Source: Pseudoalteromonas shioyasakiensis
GTDB lineage: Bacteria > Pseudomonadota > Gammaproteobacteria > Enterobacterales > Alteromonadaceae
Assembly (NCBI RefSeq): GCF_024518675.1
Contig: NZ_JANIGL010000002.1
Coordinates: 248,001-312,000, forward strand
Direction: 5' to 3'
DNA: 64,000 nt
The notes beneath the pieces are model-generated. The model worked only from the letters and a program-made list of their open reading frames with translations, had not been told where the DNA came from and ran no database searches. Each line of letters opens with the position of its first letter. Within the stretch, counting starts at the first letter, position 1. Shown here in pieces: positions 10,039 to 19,320 of this stretch. The position numbers and the translations under genes were made by a program.

Positions 10039-10047
10039 TAACTCTTG

Positions 10048-10074
10048 TTGCACTGAGTGCTTTACTCAGTGCAA
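10048..10074 (+). terminator. Hairpin after the MmcQ-like gene
   Basis: A perfect 11-bp stem (TTGCACTGAGT and its complement) with a GCTTT loop lies ten bases after the stop codon. The U-tract is poor, so it may stabilise the 3' end more than terminate. Confidence 0.5.
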
Positions 10075-10178
10075 TACTTTCCCCTCAAACTTTCCTATAT
10101 GCATACCATAACTTTAGACTGCTAATAAATATAATTTATAAATGCTACTTTATGCACAAGTGTTTTAGTTTAGGCATA

Positions 10179-10206
10179 AAAAAACGCACCTCATGGGTGC
10201 GTTTTT
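10179..10206. terminator. Bidirectional terminator between convergent genes
   Basis: A symmetrical hairpin AAAAACGCACC / GGTGCGTTTTT sits between the ends of the MmcQ-like gene and fadJ. It has A and T runs on both sides, so it can serve both. Confidence 0.85.
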
Positions 10207-10220
10207 ATTAGATTGAAAAC

Positions 10221-12491
10221 TTAAGACTTTTGATCATCTTGTTGTTTTTCTTCTGTAATGTCAGCGTCACTATCAGGCTCAGGTGCTGCCGTGATAATCA
10301 CCTCATCCTCAGCGGCTTCAACTGGTGTATCTTCAACAGCGTTTGGTTTTTCATCAGCCTCTAGTGTACTCTTGGAAACGACAGGCTCTAATTGATAAAA
10401 ACTTGCGCCTTTATCCGCCATATCAACCAGTGTAGCGCACGGCGTAAATACAGGGTTGTAATTAGCAAAGGTTGCCATTTCAGAACTTACTTTGCTTGCA
10501 CCCAATTTATCCATATAGCTAAATGGACCACCTAAAAATGGTGGGAAACCAATACCAAATATCGCACCAATATCACCATCTCGTGGGCTTGCGATAATGC
10601 CATCATCTAAACAGCGTACTGCTTCGTTAAGCATTTGAGCAACACAGCGCTTAGCGATTTCGTTTTTATTTAAACGCGGTGAAGGGCTAACACCTAATAA
10701 CTCATAGATTGATTCATCGACTTTTTTGGCTTTTTTATCGTAGATATAAAAACCACGGCCGGTTTTACGACCTAAGCGTTTTGCGTCAATTAAACGGCTA
10801 AACGCATCAGGGGCTTTAAAACGCTCACCCAGCTCCTTTTCAAGAATTGGTGCAATTTTAGATCCTATGTCTATACCTACTTCATCCAGCAGCGCTAATG
10901 GCCCTACAGGAAAACCAAACTCAACCAATGCAGCATCAATTTTATCAATTGGTTCACCCGCTAGCAGTAAATTAGCCGCTTCATTTACATAAGGTGCTAA
11001 AATACGGTTTACATAAAACCCTGCCATGTCTTTAACAACAATAGGGGTTTTACCCTGCTTACGGGCAAAGTTCACTACGCGTGCAATGGTTTCTTCTGAC
11101 GTGCCTTCGTGTGGAATGATTTCAACCAATGGCATTTTTTCAACCGGCGAGAAGTAATGCAAACCAATTACATTTTCAGGGCGAGCCGCTTGTGCCGCTA
11201 TTTGCGAAATAGGTAACGATGACGTATTACTCGCAAAAATAGTGTTGTCTTGGCATTGCTGCTCTACATCTGCAACCATACCTTGCTTAAGGCTTAAATC
11301 TTCAAACACCGCTTCAATAACAATATCAATATGCTTAAAGCCACTGTAGTTTGTTGTGCCGGTGATCTTACTCATGGTTTGCTGTAAATCGGCTTTAGAT
11401 AAAATACGGCGCTTTTGCTTTTTATCTAAAATTTTGTAGCTGTAATTCATGGCATTACTAATACCCTGCTCTGCTACATCTTTAATACGAACAGGTACAC
11501 CTGCTTTAACCGCGCTAACATGAGTAATACCTGCGCCCATTAAACCACCGCCTAATACGGCCGCTTTTTCAATGGCTGGGGCATCATCGTTGCGCCATTC
11601 TTTTTTCATTTCAGTGGTCGCGAAAAAAATACCGCGCAATGATTTTGACTCATCGCTCATTACTAAGGTTGCAAAACCTTCGGCTTCTGTTTTGTAAGCT
11701 TTTAATTCATCAAGCTCAACACTTGCACGCACTGCTTTAATGATGGCCAATGGCGCTGGGTAATGGCCACCGGTTTTTTTCAGTACGTTTTCTTGGGCTT
11801 TTTTAAAGATAATGTTACGGCCAAATGGGTTTGACTCAAGTAACTGGCTAATACGGTCAAGTTTTGGTTTAGCTGCTTTTGCTTTGCCTTTTAGTGCAAA
11901 TTCTTTAGCCACACGTAGTAAAACTGTCTGCGGTACGCAGTCATCCACTAAACCCGCTTTCTTAGCTTGTTTAGCACGAACCTGCTTACCTGTTAACATC
12001 CACTCCAAGGCTTTTTGTAAACCCACTAATTTTGGTAAACGCTGCGTACCGCCACCGCCGGGTAATAAACCAAGTTGTACTTCAGGCAGGCCTAACTTGG
12101 TAATATCACTGTTTGAACACACACGGTAATCACACGCTAGCGCAAACTCTAAACCCCCACCGAGTGCAGCACCATGAATCGCGCTGACTGTTGGGAACGG
12201 GAGTTTTTTCATATCAAAAAACGCGCGATGACACAGCTCACTGATAGCAAGTGCATCTTCGCGTTTTTCAACGCTATCAAGCATCTTAACATCAGCACCA
12301 GCAATAAAGTTATCGCTCTTACCGCTAATAAATACCATACCTTTTACTGCTTGCTGTTTAGCATCATCAAGCAACACTTTTAAATCATCGGCAAAGGTAT
12401 CGCGCAGGGTGTTCATTTTCTCACCCGGCACATCAATAGTAACAACGACTATGCCGTCTTCAATTGCTAAACTAAATACTGAGTCTGTCAT
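10221..12491 (-). CDS. fadJ: FadJ, fatty acid oxidation complex alpha subunit
   Basis: A 756-residue multifunctional enzyme: enoyl-CoA hydratase/isomerase domain (1-190, with the oxyanion-hole strands [10 protein letters not shown] and [15 protein letters not shown]), then a 3-hydroxyacyl-CoA dehydrogenase with the NAD motif GGGLMGAG near residue 315 and the C-terminal HADH domains (about 490-700). An acidic ~50-residue tail is extra. It hydrates and oxidises acyl-CoA intermediates in a complex with FadI. The start is ATG 12491, which overlaps the fadI stop by one base (TAATG) and has GGAGAG upstream. A longer frame to 12539 lies inside fadI and is rejected. Confidence 0.95.
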   Translation of the reverse strand: MTDSVFSLAIEDGIVVVTIDVPGEKMNTLRDTFADDLKVLLDDAKQQAVKGMVFISGKSDNFIAGADVKMLDSVEKREDALAISELCHRAFFDMKKLPFPTVSAIHGAALGGGLEFALACDYRVCSNSDITKLGLPEVQLGLLPGGGGTQRLPKLVGLQKALEWMLTGKQVRAKQAKKAGLVDDCVPQTVLLRVAKEFALKGKAKAAKPKLDRISQLLESNPFGRNIIFKKAQENVLKKTGGHYPAPLAIIKAVRASVELDELKAYKTEAEGFATLVMSDESKSLRGIFFATTEMKKEWRNDDAPAIEKAAVLGGGLMGAGITHVSAVKAGVPVRIKDVAEQGISNAMNYSYKILDKKQKRRILSKADLQQTMSKITGTTNYSGFKHIDIVIEAVFEDLSLKQGMVADVEQQCQDNTIFASNTSSLPISQIAAQAARPENVIGLHYFSPVEKMPLVEIIPHEGTSEETIARVVNFARKQGKTPIVVKDMAGFYVNRILAPYVNEAANLLLAGEPIDKIDAALVEFGFPVGPLALLDEVGIDIGSKIAPILEKELGERFKAPDAFSRLIDAKRLGRKTGRGFYIYDKKAKKVDESIYELLGVSPSPRLNKNEIAKRCVAQMLNEAVRCLDDGIIASPRDGDIGAIFGIGFPPFLGGPFSYMDKLGASKVSSEMATFANYNPVFTPCATLVDMADKGASFYQLEPVVSKSTLEADEKPNAVEDTPVEAAEDEVIITAAPEPDSDADITEEKQQDDQKS

Positions 12492-13801
12492 TACGCACTC
12501 TCCAATACAAAGGCTGCACCTAAACCACCGGCCGCACAAGCTGTTGTTAATGCTAAACCACCGCCACGACGGTTAAGTTCGTGTAAGCTTTGAGTGATAA
12601 GTCGTGCGCCGGTTGCTGCAAATGGGTGTCCATATGCAAGCGAGCCGCCCATCACATTAAACTTATCCATGTTAATTTCGCCTATGGCTTTGTTACGGCC
12701 AAGTTTTTCTTGGGCAAACTTATCTGATGCAAACATTTTCATGTTAGCAAGTGTTTGCGCTGCAAATGCTTCATGCATTTCAATTAAATCAAGATCAGCC
12801 AGTGTGATCCCTGCTCTATCAAGGGCAATCGGTGTTGAATGCGCAGGCCCCATTAGCATGTCTTCATGCACACCAATTGCTGAAAAGGCAAAGCTACGAA
12901 CATAACCTAAAATATTGTAACCCAATGCTTTGGCTTTACTTTCGCTCATCATCAATACAGCAGCAGCACCATCTGTTAATGGCGTAGAGTTTGCTGCGGT
13001 TACTGAGCCATGTTGACGGTCAAATGCTGGTTTTAATTTAGCATAGCCTTCAACGGTTGAATTATGGCGAATGTTGTTATCTTGCTCGATAAAGCTTTTA
13101 TACGGTGGTAAGTGCGCCGTCATTACTTCATCAGCTAATTTTCCTTCAGCCCACGATTGGCTAGCAAGTGTGTGCGAGCGATGTGCTAAGGCATCTTGAT
13201 CAGCGCGGCTAATATTATGCGTTTTAGCCATTTGCTCGGCCGTTTGTCCCATCGACAAACCTGTTGAGTACTCGGCTACTGCAGGTGGTACTGGCATAAG
13301 ATCTTTTAAACGCAATTTTGAGAATATTTTTAAGCGTTGGCTAAAAGTGCGTGCTTTATTTAAATCAACTAAGCTGCCTGCTAGTTTCTTACTTACACCA
13401 ATCGGTAACACCGATGACGAATCTGCACCACCGGCCACACCGACTTGTACAGAGCCTGCCATAATAGACTCAGCAACATTTGCAATGGCCTGAAAACTAG
13501 TCGCACACGCACGTGATACTGAATAGGCATCAACCGAAACAGGCATACCTGTACCTAACACAATTTCACGAGCAATGTTTGGTGCTTCAGGCATTTGTAC
13601 AACCTGACCAAAGACCAGTTGATCTATTTCGGATTTGTCGAAATTCAATCTTTCAAGCATTTCATTTACGACCAGCTTACCCATATCAAGGGCTGGTACA
13701 TGGTGAAATGCTGTGGCTTGTTTTGCGAACGGAGTACGTAAGCCACTAACGATAGCGATACGATCGCCCTTTGCTGTTTTAAGTATGTTTTGTTCAGACA
13801 T
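12491..13801 (-). CDS. fadI: FadI, 3-ketoacyl-CoA thiolase
   Basis: A 436-residue thiolase with all catalytic elements: nucleophilic Cys in [10 protein letters not shown] (about residue 99), His in [16 protein letters not shown], and the C-terminal Cys in [11 protein letters not shown]. It carries out the last, thiolytic step of each beta-oxidation cycle, releasing acetyl-CoA, as the partner of FadJ encoded immediately downstream. The two genes overlap by one base and are clearly one operon. A FadR-like operator lies between the Shine-Dalgarno (GGGAGAGC) and the upstream promoter region, which suggests repression in the absence of long-chain acyl-CoA. Confidence 0.95.
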   Translation of the reverse strand: MSEQNILKTAKGDRIAIVSGLRTPFAKQATAFHHVPALDMGKLVVNEMLERLNFDKSEIDQLVFGQVVQMPEAPNIAREIVLGTGMPVSVDAYSVSRACATSFQAIANVAESIMAGSVQVGVAGGADSSSVLPIGVSKKLAGSLVDLNKARTFSQRLKIFSKLRLKDLMPVPPAVAEYSTGLSMGQTAEQMAKTHNISRADQDALAHRSHTLASQSWAEGKLADEVMTAHLPPYKSFIEQDNNIRHNSTVEGYAKLKPAFDRQHGSVTAANSTPLTDGAAAVLMMSESKAKALGYNILGYVRSFAFSAIGVHEDMLMGPAHSTPIALDRAGITLADLDLIEMHEAFAAQTLANMKMFASDKFAQEKLGRNKAIGEINMDKFNVMGGSLAYGHPFAATGARLITQSLHELNRRGGGLALTTACAAGGLGAAFVLESA

Positions 13802-13816
13802 TTATGCTCTCCCGCT

Positions 13817-13833
13817 GACAGGTCTGACCTGTT
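13817..13833. promoter_or_regulatory. FadR-type operator in front of fadIJ
   Basis: The 17 bases GACAGGTCTGACCTGTT form an inverted repeat (ACAGGT-CTG-ACCTGT). They agree with the E. coli FadR consensus at the GGTC, GAC and TGTT core positions. The site lies 16 bases before the fadI ATG, so a bound repressor would block early transcription or cover the promoter. Identification is by eye. Confidence 0.7.
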
Positions 13834-14096
13834 TGTTTTCCTCGATTCTAAACAACCCGTGTACTAAAGCCAATAGCGAAATTGAAAATAGTGTAATTAG
13901 TTATCAACCATAGGCTTTTTTTAACCTATTTACAAAAATATCGGTTCTTTATATGTTAGGGTAAAAATCGTTAAAAAATAACGAACTATTTTGTAAATTT
14001 AAGTCTAACACTTGTGTTATACCTTATTTACCCATATTAAAGGTTAACTAACCCTTACTTTTATTAAACCTTGCTAACGAGGACACTCTATTTACT

Positions 14097-15053
14097 ATGG
14101 CCGCTAACGCATTCTCACAACTAAAAACCTATTTAGACAGCCAAATTATTGGTCAGCCAGAGTTAACCCAAGCATTGCTAATTGCAATTTTAGCCGATGG
14201 TCACTTATTAGTAGAAGGCCCTCCAGGACTTGCTAAAACGCGTGCCGTCAACGCATTAGCAAAAGGTGTTGAAGGTTCATTTCAGCGGGTGCAATTTACC
14301 CCTGATTTATTACCAGCAGATGTAACAGGTACGGATATTTATCGCCAACAAACCAGTGAGTTTGTATTTGAAAAAGGCCCTCTTTTTCATAATCTAATTT
14401 TAGCAGATGAAATTAACCGTGCACCGGCAAAGGTACAGTCTGCATTATTGGAGGCGATGGCTGAGCGACAAGTGACCGTGGGTAAAAATACCTATCCACT
14501 GTCAGATTTATTTATGGTTATGGCAACTCAAAACCCGCTTGAGCAAGAAGGTACTTACCCATTACCAGAAGCCCAACTTGACCGTTTTTTATTACACTTA
14601 AGCATTAATTACCCTGGCGCTGAGCATGAGCGCGATATTTTACGCCTAACGCGTGGCGAGGCGCTAAGCGAGCACCAAGTACCAGCGCAACAAATAAGCC
14701 AAGCTGATTTATTTGCTGCCCGCAAAGATATTTTGGCTTTATACCTAGCAGAACCACTTGAACAATATTTAGTGCAGTTGATCATTGCGACCCGCGAAGG
14801 CGCTGAGCTAGATGAGCAACTAGGACGCTGGATTGAGTATGGCGCAAGTCCGCGTGCAACAATTGCGTTAGATAAATGCGCCCGCGCGCACGCTTGGCTT
14901 CATGGCCGTGATTTTGTTGCCCCTGATGATATTCAAGCAGTACTGCACAATGTTTTACGCCATCGTATAATTTTAAGCTACGAAGCCCAAGCAGATGGCG
15001 TAACAAAAGATCAAGTGATCAGCCGAATTTTAGAACTTGTTGCCGTACCCTAA
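14097..15053 (+). CDS. MoxR-family AAA+ ATPase
   Basis: A 318-residue AAA+ protein with Walker A GPPGLAKTRA (about 41-50), Walker B ILADEINRAP (about 100-109), sensor 1 in MATQNPLEQEGTYPLPEAQLDRF, and the lid domain ending in ILSYEAQADGV. MoxR ATPases are chaperone-like factors that act with VWA-domain partners to mature or insert metal centres or assemble complexes. It is the first gene of an eight-gene co-oriented run and precedes the DUF58 gene by only three bases, so it is very likely translated as part of that operon. Substrate unknown. Confidence 0.9.
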   Translation: MAANAFSQLKTYLDSQIIGQPELTQALLIAILADGHLLVEGPPGLAKTRAVNALAKGVEGSFQRVQFTPDLLPADVTGTDIYRQQTSEFVFEKGPLFHNLILADEINRAPAKVQSALLEAMAERQVTVGKNTYPLSDLFMVMATQNPLEQEGTYPLPEAQLDRFLLHLSINYPGAEHERDILRLTRGEALSEHQVPAQQISQADLFAARKDILALYLAEPLEQYLVQLIIATREGAELDEQLGRWIEYGASPRATIALDKCARAHAWLHGRDFVAPDDIQAVLHNVLRHRIILSYEAQADGVTKDQVISRILELVAVP

Positions 15054-15056
15054 ATT

Positions 15057-16001
15057 ATGCAAAGCGAATTAGATAATCAAAGCTGGCTTAAAACCAGCCA
15101 TAGCCATGGCGTGAACTTAGCATTAAAAGAGCTAATGTATTACAAAGCAAAGGCTCGGCTATTAGAGTTAGCACCTAAAGTAAAAATAAAAAACAGTTTG
15201 GCTGGACAGTATCTTGCTCCTCATAAAGGCCGCGGTATGGAGTTTGCCGAGGTGCGACATTATCAACAAGGCGATGATATTCGCTCAATTGATTGGCGTG
15301 TCACTGCTCGAACAGGTCAAACCCATACAAAGCTGTTTCAAGAAGAAAAAGAACGCCCTGTATTTGTTTTTACTGATTTTTCTAACTCTATGTTATTTGG
15401 ATCAAAGTTATTACTTAAATCCATTCAAGCCGCGCATATAAGTGCCTTAGTTGCTTGGTCAGCGTGCCAACGTGGTGACCGCATTGGTGGCATTGTGTTT
15501 AACCAACACGGGCACTTAGAACTCAAGCCCAGCGCTCGAGAAAAAGCCGTGCTAAAGCTCTGTCATAATTTATGTGACAGCCATCAACAAGCACTGAGCC
15601 AAATAGATCAGCCAGCAAGCAATAATTTCAGCGACAACTTAAAGCGTCTTAATCATTTAGCAAAACCAGGAAGTTTAGTTTACTTGGTTTCCGATTTTAG
15701 CGCATTAGACGATGCTAGCTTTAAACAGTTAGAGATACTCAGTCGCCACTGTGAATTGATTGGTTGCCACATAAGTGATCCATTTGAGCACCAGCTCCCT
15801 GCTTTTCAGCAAACGGTGACAGTGAGTGCCAATGGTAGCGACTTTGCACTGCCGTTAATGGATAAAGGTTTTCGTGATACTTTTGCCAAAACCGCAGCTC
15901 AGGCTTTCAGCGCACGAATGGATAGGTTAACTAAATCAGGCCTTAATTTAATATCATTCAATGCAGCCTCCCCACTCGAACTGCAATTAGTGAGAAAGTA
16001 A
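15057..16001 (+). CDS. DUF58 domain protein of the MoxR/Bat cluster
   Basis: A 314-residue protein with the DUF58 signature RGMEFAEVRHYQQGDDIRSIDWRVTARTG at about 60-88, followed by a degenerate VWA-like Rossmann fold (VFTDFSNSML, about 113-122). DUF58 proteins are nearly always encoded next to MoxR and are thought to be its direct VWA-like partner. No membrane segment is seen, so it is cytosolic. Spacing is three bases from the MoxR stop and one base to the next gene. Confidence 0.88.
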   Translation: MQSELDNQSWLKTSHSHGVNLALKELMYYKAKARLLELAPKVKIKNSLAGQYLAPHKGRGMEFAEVRHYQQGDDIRSIDWRVTARTGQTHTKLFQEEKERPVFVFTDFSNSMLFGSKLLLKSIQAAHISALVAWSACQRGDRIGGIVFNQHGHLELKPSAREKAVLKLCHNLCDSHQQALSQIDQPASNNFSDNLKRLNHLAKPGSLVYLVSDFSALDDASFKQLEILSRHCELIGCHISDPFEHQLPAFQQTVTVSANGSDFALPLMDKGFRDTFAKTAAQAFSARMDRLTKSGLNLISFNAASPLELQLVRK

Positions 16002-16002
16002 T

Positions 16003-16440
16003 ATGCAAGCATCACCATTAGATGGCCTTCATGACGTCATTGTGCCAGAGCAAGTCGCCTGGTGGCCGCTCGCCCCAATTTGGTGGGTTATCATTGCCGC
16101 TTTAGTCATTGCGGCTGCCCTCGTGGGATTAAAGTTATATCGAACTTGGCAATTTAAAAAAGCCAAACGTTACGCTATTGCCCACAGTGACAGCATGGCA
16201 GATGATAGCGCTCAGTTACATATATTACTTAAGCGCTTAGTTTTACATTACTACAGCCCAGAGCATGCCAGTTCTGCGACCAAAGACTGGTGTAACACAT
16301 TAAATAAACTCACTGGGCAACAATTTAGTGAACAAGAAATCATGAGCCTTTATCAAGCTAACTCTACACAACCCGAATTAGCCACAAAGCTAAAAATGGG
16401 GATCAGGCAATTTAAGCTCAAGGAGTCACTAAATGTTTGA
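16003..16440 (+). CDS. DUF4381 membrane protein
   Basis: A 145-residue protein with an N-terminal PLDGLHDVIVPEQVAWWPLAPIWW motif, one membrane segment (about 27-48) and a cytosolic basic/helical tail. This is the pattern of DUF4381, which occurs only inside MoxR/Bat clusters. It probably anchors or couples the cytosolic MoxR-DUF58 pair to the membrane-bound BatA/BatB proteins. Its last eight bases overlap the start of the BatA gene. Confidence 0.85.
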   Translation: MQASPLDGLHDVIVPEQVAWWPLAPIWWVIIAALVIAAALVGLKLYRTWQFKKAKRYAIAHSDSMADDSAQLHILLKRLVLHYYSPEHASSATKDWCNTLNKLTGQQFSEQEIMSLYQANSTQPELATKLKMGIRQFKLKESLNV

Positions 16441-17419
16441 ATTTAGCTGGCCTTGGCTATTCATTTTATTACCTTTGCCTTTATTGCTGCGCTTATTCAA
16501 ACCGGCTACCAATGAATCGCAAACTCGTTTACGGATCCCAAGTTTTGCTAAACATAATTTAGCCAGTCAGGTCGCAAAGCAACACCCACGCTCTATAAGC
16601 TTAGTCGAATGGGCTATTTGGTTGTTGCTAGTATGCGCGTTAGCCAATCCAACATGGCTTGATGAGCCTATCACACTGCCCAATGAAGGGCGTGATATTA
16701 TGTTGGCGGTGGATTTATCAGGCTCGATGACAGAGCAAGATATGGCTTATCAAGGGCAATATGTAGATCGCTTAACCATGGTAAAAGCCGTACTCAGTGA
16801 CTTTATTGAGCAACGCCAAGGTGACCGCCTAGGACTTATTTTATTTGGCGATACCGCATTTTTACAAACACCACTCACGCGAGATGTCAAAACCGTAAGT
16901 CAAATGCTCTCTGAAGCGCAAATAGGTTTAGTTGGTCGTGCCACTGCAATCGGTGACGCGTTAGGTTTGTCTGTAAAGCGCTTTGCAAATAAAGATGAGA
17001 GCAATCGTATTGTCGTACTCCTTACCGATGGTCAAAATACCGCTGGTAATTTAGACCCAGACGAAGCGCTGCTTTTAGCTCGAGAAGAAGGCATCAAAGT
17101 CTATACCATAGGTGTAGGCTCTGATAATCCCCGTGGCTTTAGCTTATTTAATATGGGGGGAGCCAGTGGTGGAAGCTTGGACGAAAGTTTACTCAAACGA
17201 ATTGCAGAGCAAACCGGTGGCTTATATTTTCGTGCTAAAGACGTTGCTGGATTACAGCAAATTTACCAAGAGCTCGATAAACTAGAGCCCATCAGTGCCG
17301 ATGAGCAAACTTTTCGGCCACAAAGTTCGCTGTTTTATCTGCCACTATTAATGGCGCTTGCCATCATAACTCTGCGAGTAATAGTGATCACTGCTCGCAC
17401 TTTTAAACAGGAGGCCTAA
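16433..17419 (+). CDS. BatA-like membrane protein with VWA domain
   Basis: Of 328 residues. Two N-terminal membrane segments (about 5-20 and 54-74) precede a von Willebrand A domain with an intact MIDAS motif (DLSGSM, about 94-99) and the second metal-site Thr/Asp, and a final membrane segment lies near 300-320. This is the BatA layout of the aerotolerance cluster first described in Bacteroides. The VWA domain faces the periplasm and binds a divalent cation. Its gene overlaps the neighbours at both ends (8 bases before, 1 base after). Confidence 0.9.
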   Translation: MFEFSWPWLFILLPLPLLLRLFKPATNESQTRLRIPSFAKHNLASQVAKQHPRSISLVEWAIWLLLVCALANPTWLDEPITLPNEGRDIMLAVDLSGSMTEQDMAYQGQYVDRLTMVKAVLSDFIEQRQGDRLGLILFGDTAFLQTPLTRDVKTVSQMLSEAQIGLVGRATAIGDALGLSVKRFANKDESNRIVVLLTDGQNTAGNLDPDEALLLAREEGIKVYTIGVGSDNPRGFSLFNMGGASGGSLDESLLKRIAEQTGGLYFRAKDVAGLQQIYQELDKLEPISADEQTFRPQSSLFYLPLLMALAIITLRVIVITARTFKQEA

Positions 17420-19320
17420 TGGACTTTGAATTTATACGCCCAGCTGTTTTATGGTTACTGCTCCCTGTTGTGGCTTTATTTGCTGTTGCGTTAATCAAAC
17501 ATAAAAAAAACCAACAAGGTGATTTAATTGCCCCTCATTTGGCGCAATTTGTTATCAGTGATAATAAACAAACCAGCGGTCAACCTATGTGGCTCGTGGC
17601 GCTATTTTGTTTGTTAGCAGTACTTTTTAGTGCTGGCCCTAGTTTTGAAGAAAAGCAAGTTCCCGTGTTCCAAAGTAAAAATGCCCGCGTGATTGTAATG
17701 GATATGTCACTGTCTATGTACAGCACTGATATAGCACCGAACAGACTCGTTCAAGCTCGCTTTAAAGCACTTGATATGATTGACTTATTTAAAGAAGGTG
17801 ATACTGCGCTGGTTGCCTATGCAGGCACCGCCTACACTATTTCACCACTAACAAATGACGCCACAACTCTTGAGAACTTAATTCCCAGCTTAAGCCCTGA
17901 TATCATGCCTGATAAAGGCTCAAACGTACTCGCTGGTTTAGATGAAGCAAAAGAATTACTGACCCAAGCAGGTTACTTAGAAGGCGACATTATTTTAATC
18001 ACGGATGGCATTGAGCAAAATGAGCAGTCCGATATAAACCAGTTTACCGCTGCCAGTCGTTACCGGCTCAATGTATATGGTGTCGGCACAGAGCAAGGCG
18101 CACCTATAAAACTCCCTGAAGGTGGCTTTTTAAAAGACAGCTATGGTCAAATAGTCGTTCCCACTATTAACACGTCTCGCTTATCGAGTATTGCTAATAA
18201 CAGTGGCGGTAAGTTTGCACTTTACCAACCAAGCCCACGGGATATTTCGGTGTTTGCTCCCAGTGCCAATACTGAAACCCTCAAAGATGAAAAACAAAGC
18301 CAAGCATTATGGCGTATTGATGCGGGTATTTATGGTTTGTTTATTTTATTACCTTTGATGTTGTGGATGTTTCGCAAAAGCGCCCTACTCGGCGCATTTA
18401 TGGTGGTCTGTTTTTTACCGCAGCAAAATGCCTATGCAGTCGAATTACCCAGTATATTTAAAAACCAAGATCAACGTGCATTAGATGCCTACCAGCAAGG
18501 CGAGTTTGAACAGGCCGCAACAGAGGCCCAATCAAGCCAACTTAAAGGAGCTGCGCTATATCAACAAGGTAATTTTGATGCTGCATTAAACACATTTAGC
18601 CAAGATAAAAGCGCCACAGGTTTATACAATTATGGTAATGCGTTAGCTAAGGCTGGCAAGCTAGATGAAGCCATTGAGACATACAAACAAGCACAAGCCC
18701 TGCAACCAGATTTTACCCAAGCGAAAGAAAATCAAGCCTTGGTTGAGCAATTGAAAAACCAACAGCAGCAACAAAACCAGGATTCGCAAAACGGTGAACA
18801 GGGCGAAAACCAAGACCAACAGAACGAGCAAAATCAACAGCAACAAAATCAGCAGCAGTCACAACAAGGTGAACAATCTCAAGACTCACAATCACCGCAA
18901 AGTGATCAGCAAAGCGAACAATCTGATGAGCAAGATGAGCCACAAAACGGTGACCCTTCTACTCAGCAAAGTGATGAACAAAACGAACCTGAGATGCAAG
19001 CAGAGCCTGAGCAATCACAGCAAAGTGAATCAAGTGATTCACCACAAGCACAAAATGAAGAGCAAGCGCAGCCAAGCGAACAAACTCAACCGCAAATGAG
19101 TCCAGAGCAACAACAGGCTGAAGAAGCGGCAAAGCAACAAGCAATGCAAGCACAAACTGCTGAATTAACAAATGAAGAAAAAGAAAAAGCCCAGCAACTC
19201 AACCAATTGCTGCGTAAAGTACCTGACGATCCTGCAATTTTGTTACGTAACAAAATGCAATTAGAAGCACAAAAACGAAACTATCAACGTCGTCCACAAG
19301 GAGTCGAAAAATCATGGTAA
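17419..19320 (+). CDS. BatB/BatC-like fusion: VWA, TPR and Gln-rich tail
   Basis: A 633-residue protein that fuses functions often split between BatB and BatC. It has membrane segments near 8-25 and 54-72, a VWA domain with a MIDAS motif (DMSLS, about 93-97), membrane segments at about 300-340, TPR repeats (about 350-440), a ~130-residue Gln/Glu/Ser/Asn-rich low-complexity stretch (about 445-580), and a basic C-terminal end. The TPR part offers a protein-protein docking surface in the periplasm. The low-complexity DNA is rich in CAA/CAG codons and throws long spurious frames on both strands. Confidence 0.88.
   Translation: MDFEFIRPAVLWLLLPVVALFAVALIKHKKNQQGDLIAPHLAQFVISDNKQTSGQPMWLVALFCLLAVLFSAGPSFEEKQVPVFQSKNARVIVMDMSLSMYSTDIAPNRLVQARFKALDMIDLFKEGDTALVAYAGTAYTISPLTNDATTLENLIPSLSPDIMPDKGSNVLAGLDEAKELLTQAGYLEGDIILITDGIEQNEQSDINQFTAASRYRLNVYGVGTEQGAPIKLPEGGFLKDSYGQIVVPTINTSRLSSIANNSGGKFALYQPSPRDISVFAPSANTETLKDEKQSQALWRIDAGIYGLFILLPLMLWMFRKSALLGAFMVVCFLPQQNAYAVELPSIFKNQDQRALDAYQQGEFEQAATEAQSSQLKGAALYQQGNFDAALNTFSQDKSATGLYNYGNALAKAGKLDEAIETYKQAQALQPDFTQAKENQALVEQLKNQQQQQNQDSQNGEQGENQDQQNEQNQQQQNQQQSQQGEQSQDSQSPQSDQQSEQSDEQDEPQNGDPSTQQSDEQNEPEMQAEPEQSQQSESSDSPQAQNEEQAQPSEQTQPQMSPEQQQAEEAAKQQAMQAQTAELTNEEKEKAQQLNQLLRKVPDDPAILLRNKMQLEAQKRNYQRRPQGVEKSW

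Noticed and set aside
12492..12539. Longer N-terminus for fadJ
   Set aside because: The extra 16 codons lie within fadI and are not seen in the family; the TAATG overlap and GGAGAG fix the start at 12491.
18661..19171. Several 60-100-codon frames on both strands inside the BatB/TPR gene
   Set aside because: They are by-products of the CAA/CAG-rich tract: low-complexity Leu/Val or Lys/Asn translations with no start signals.
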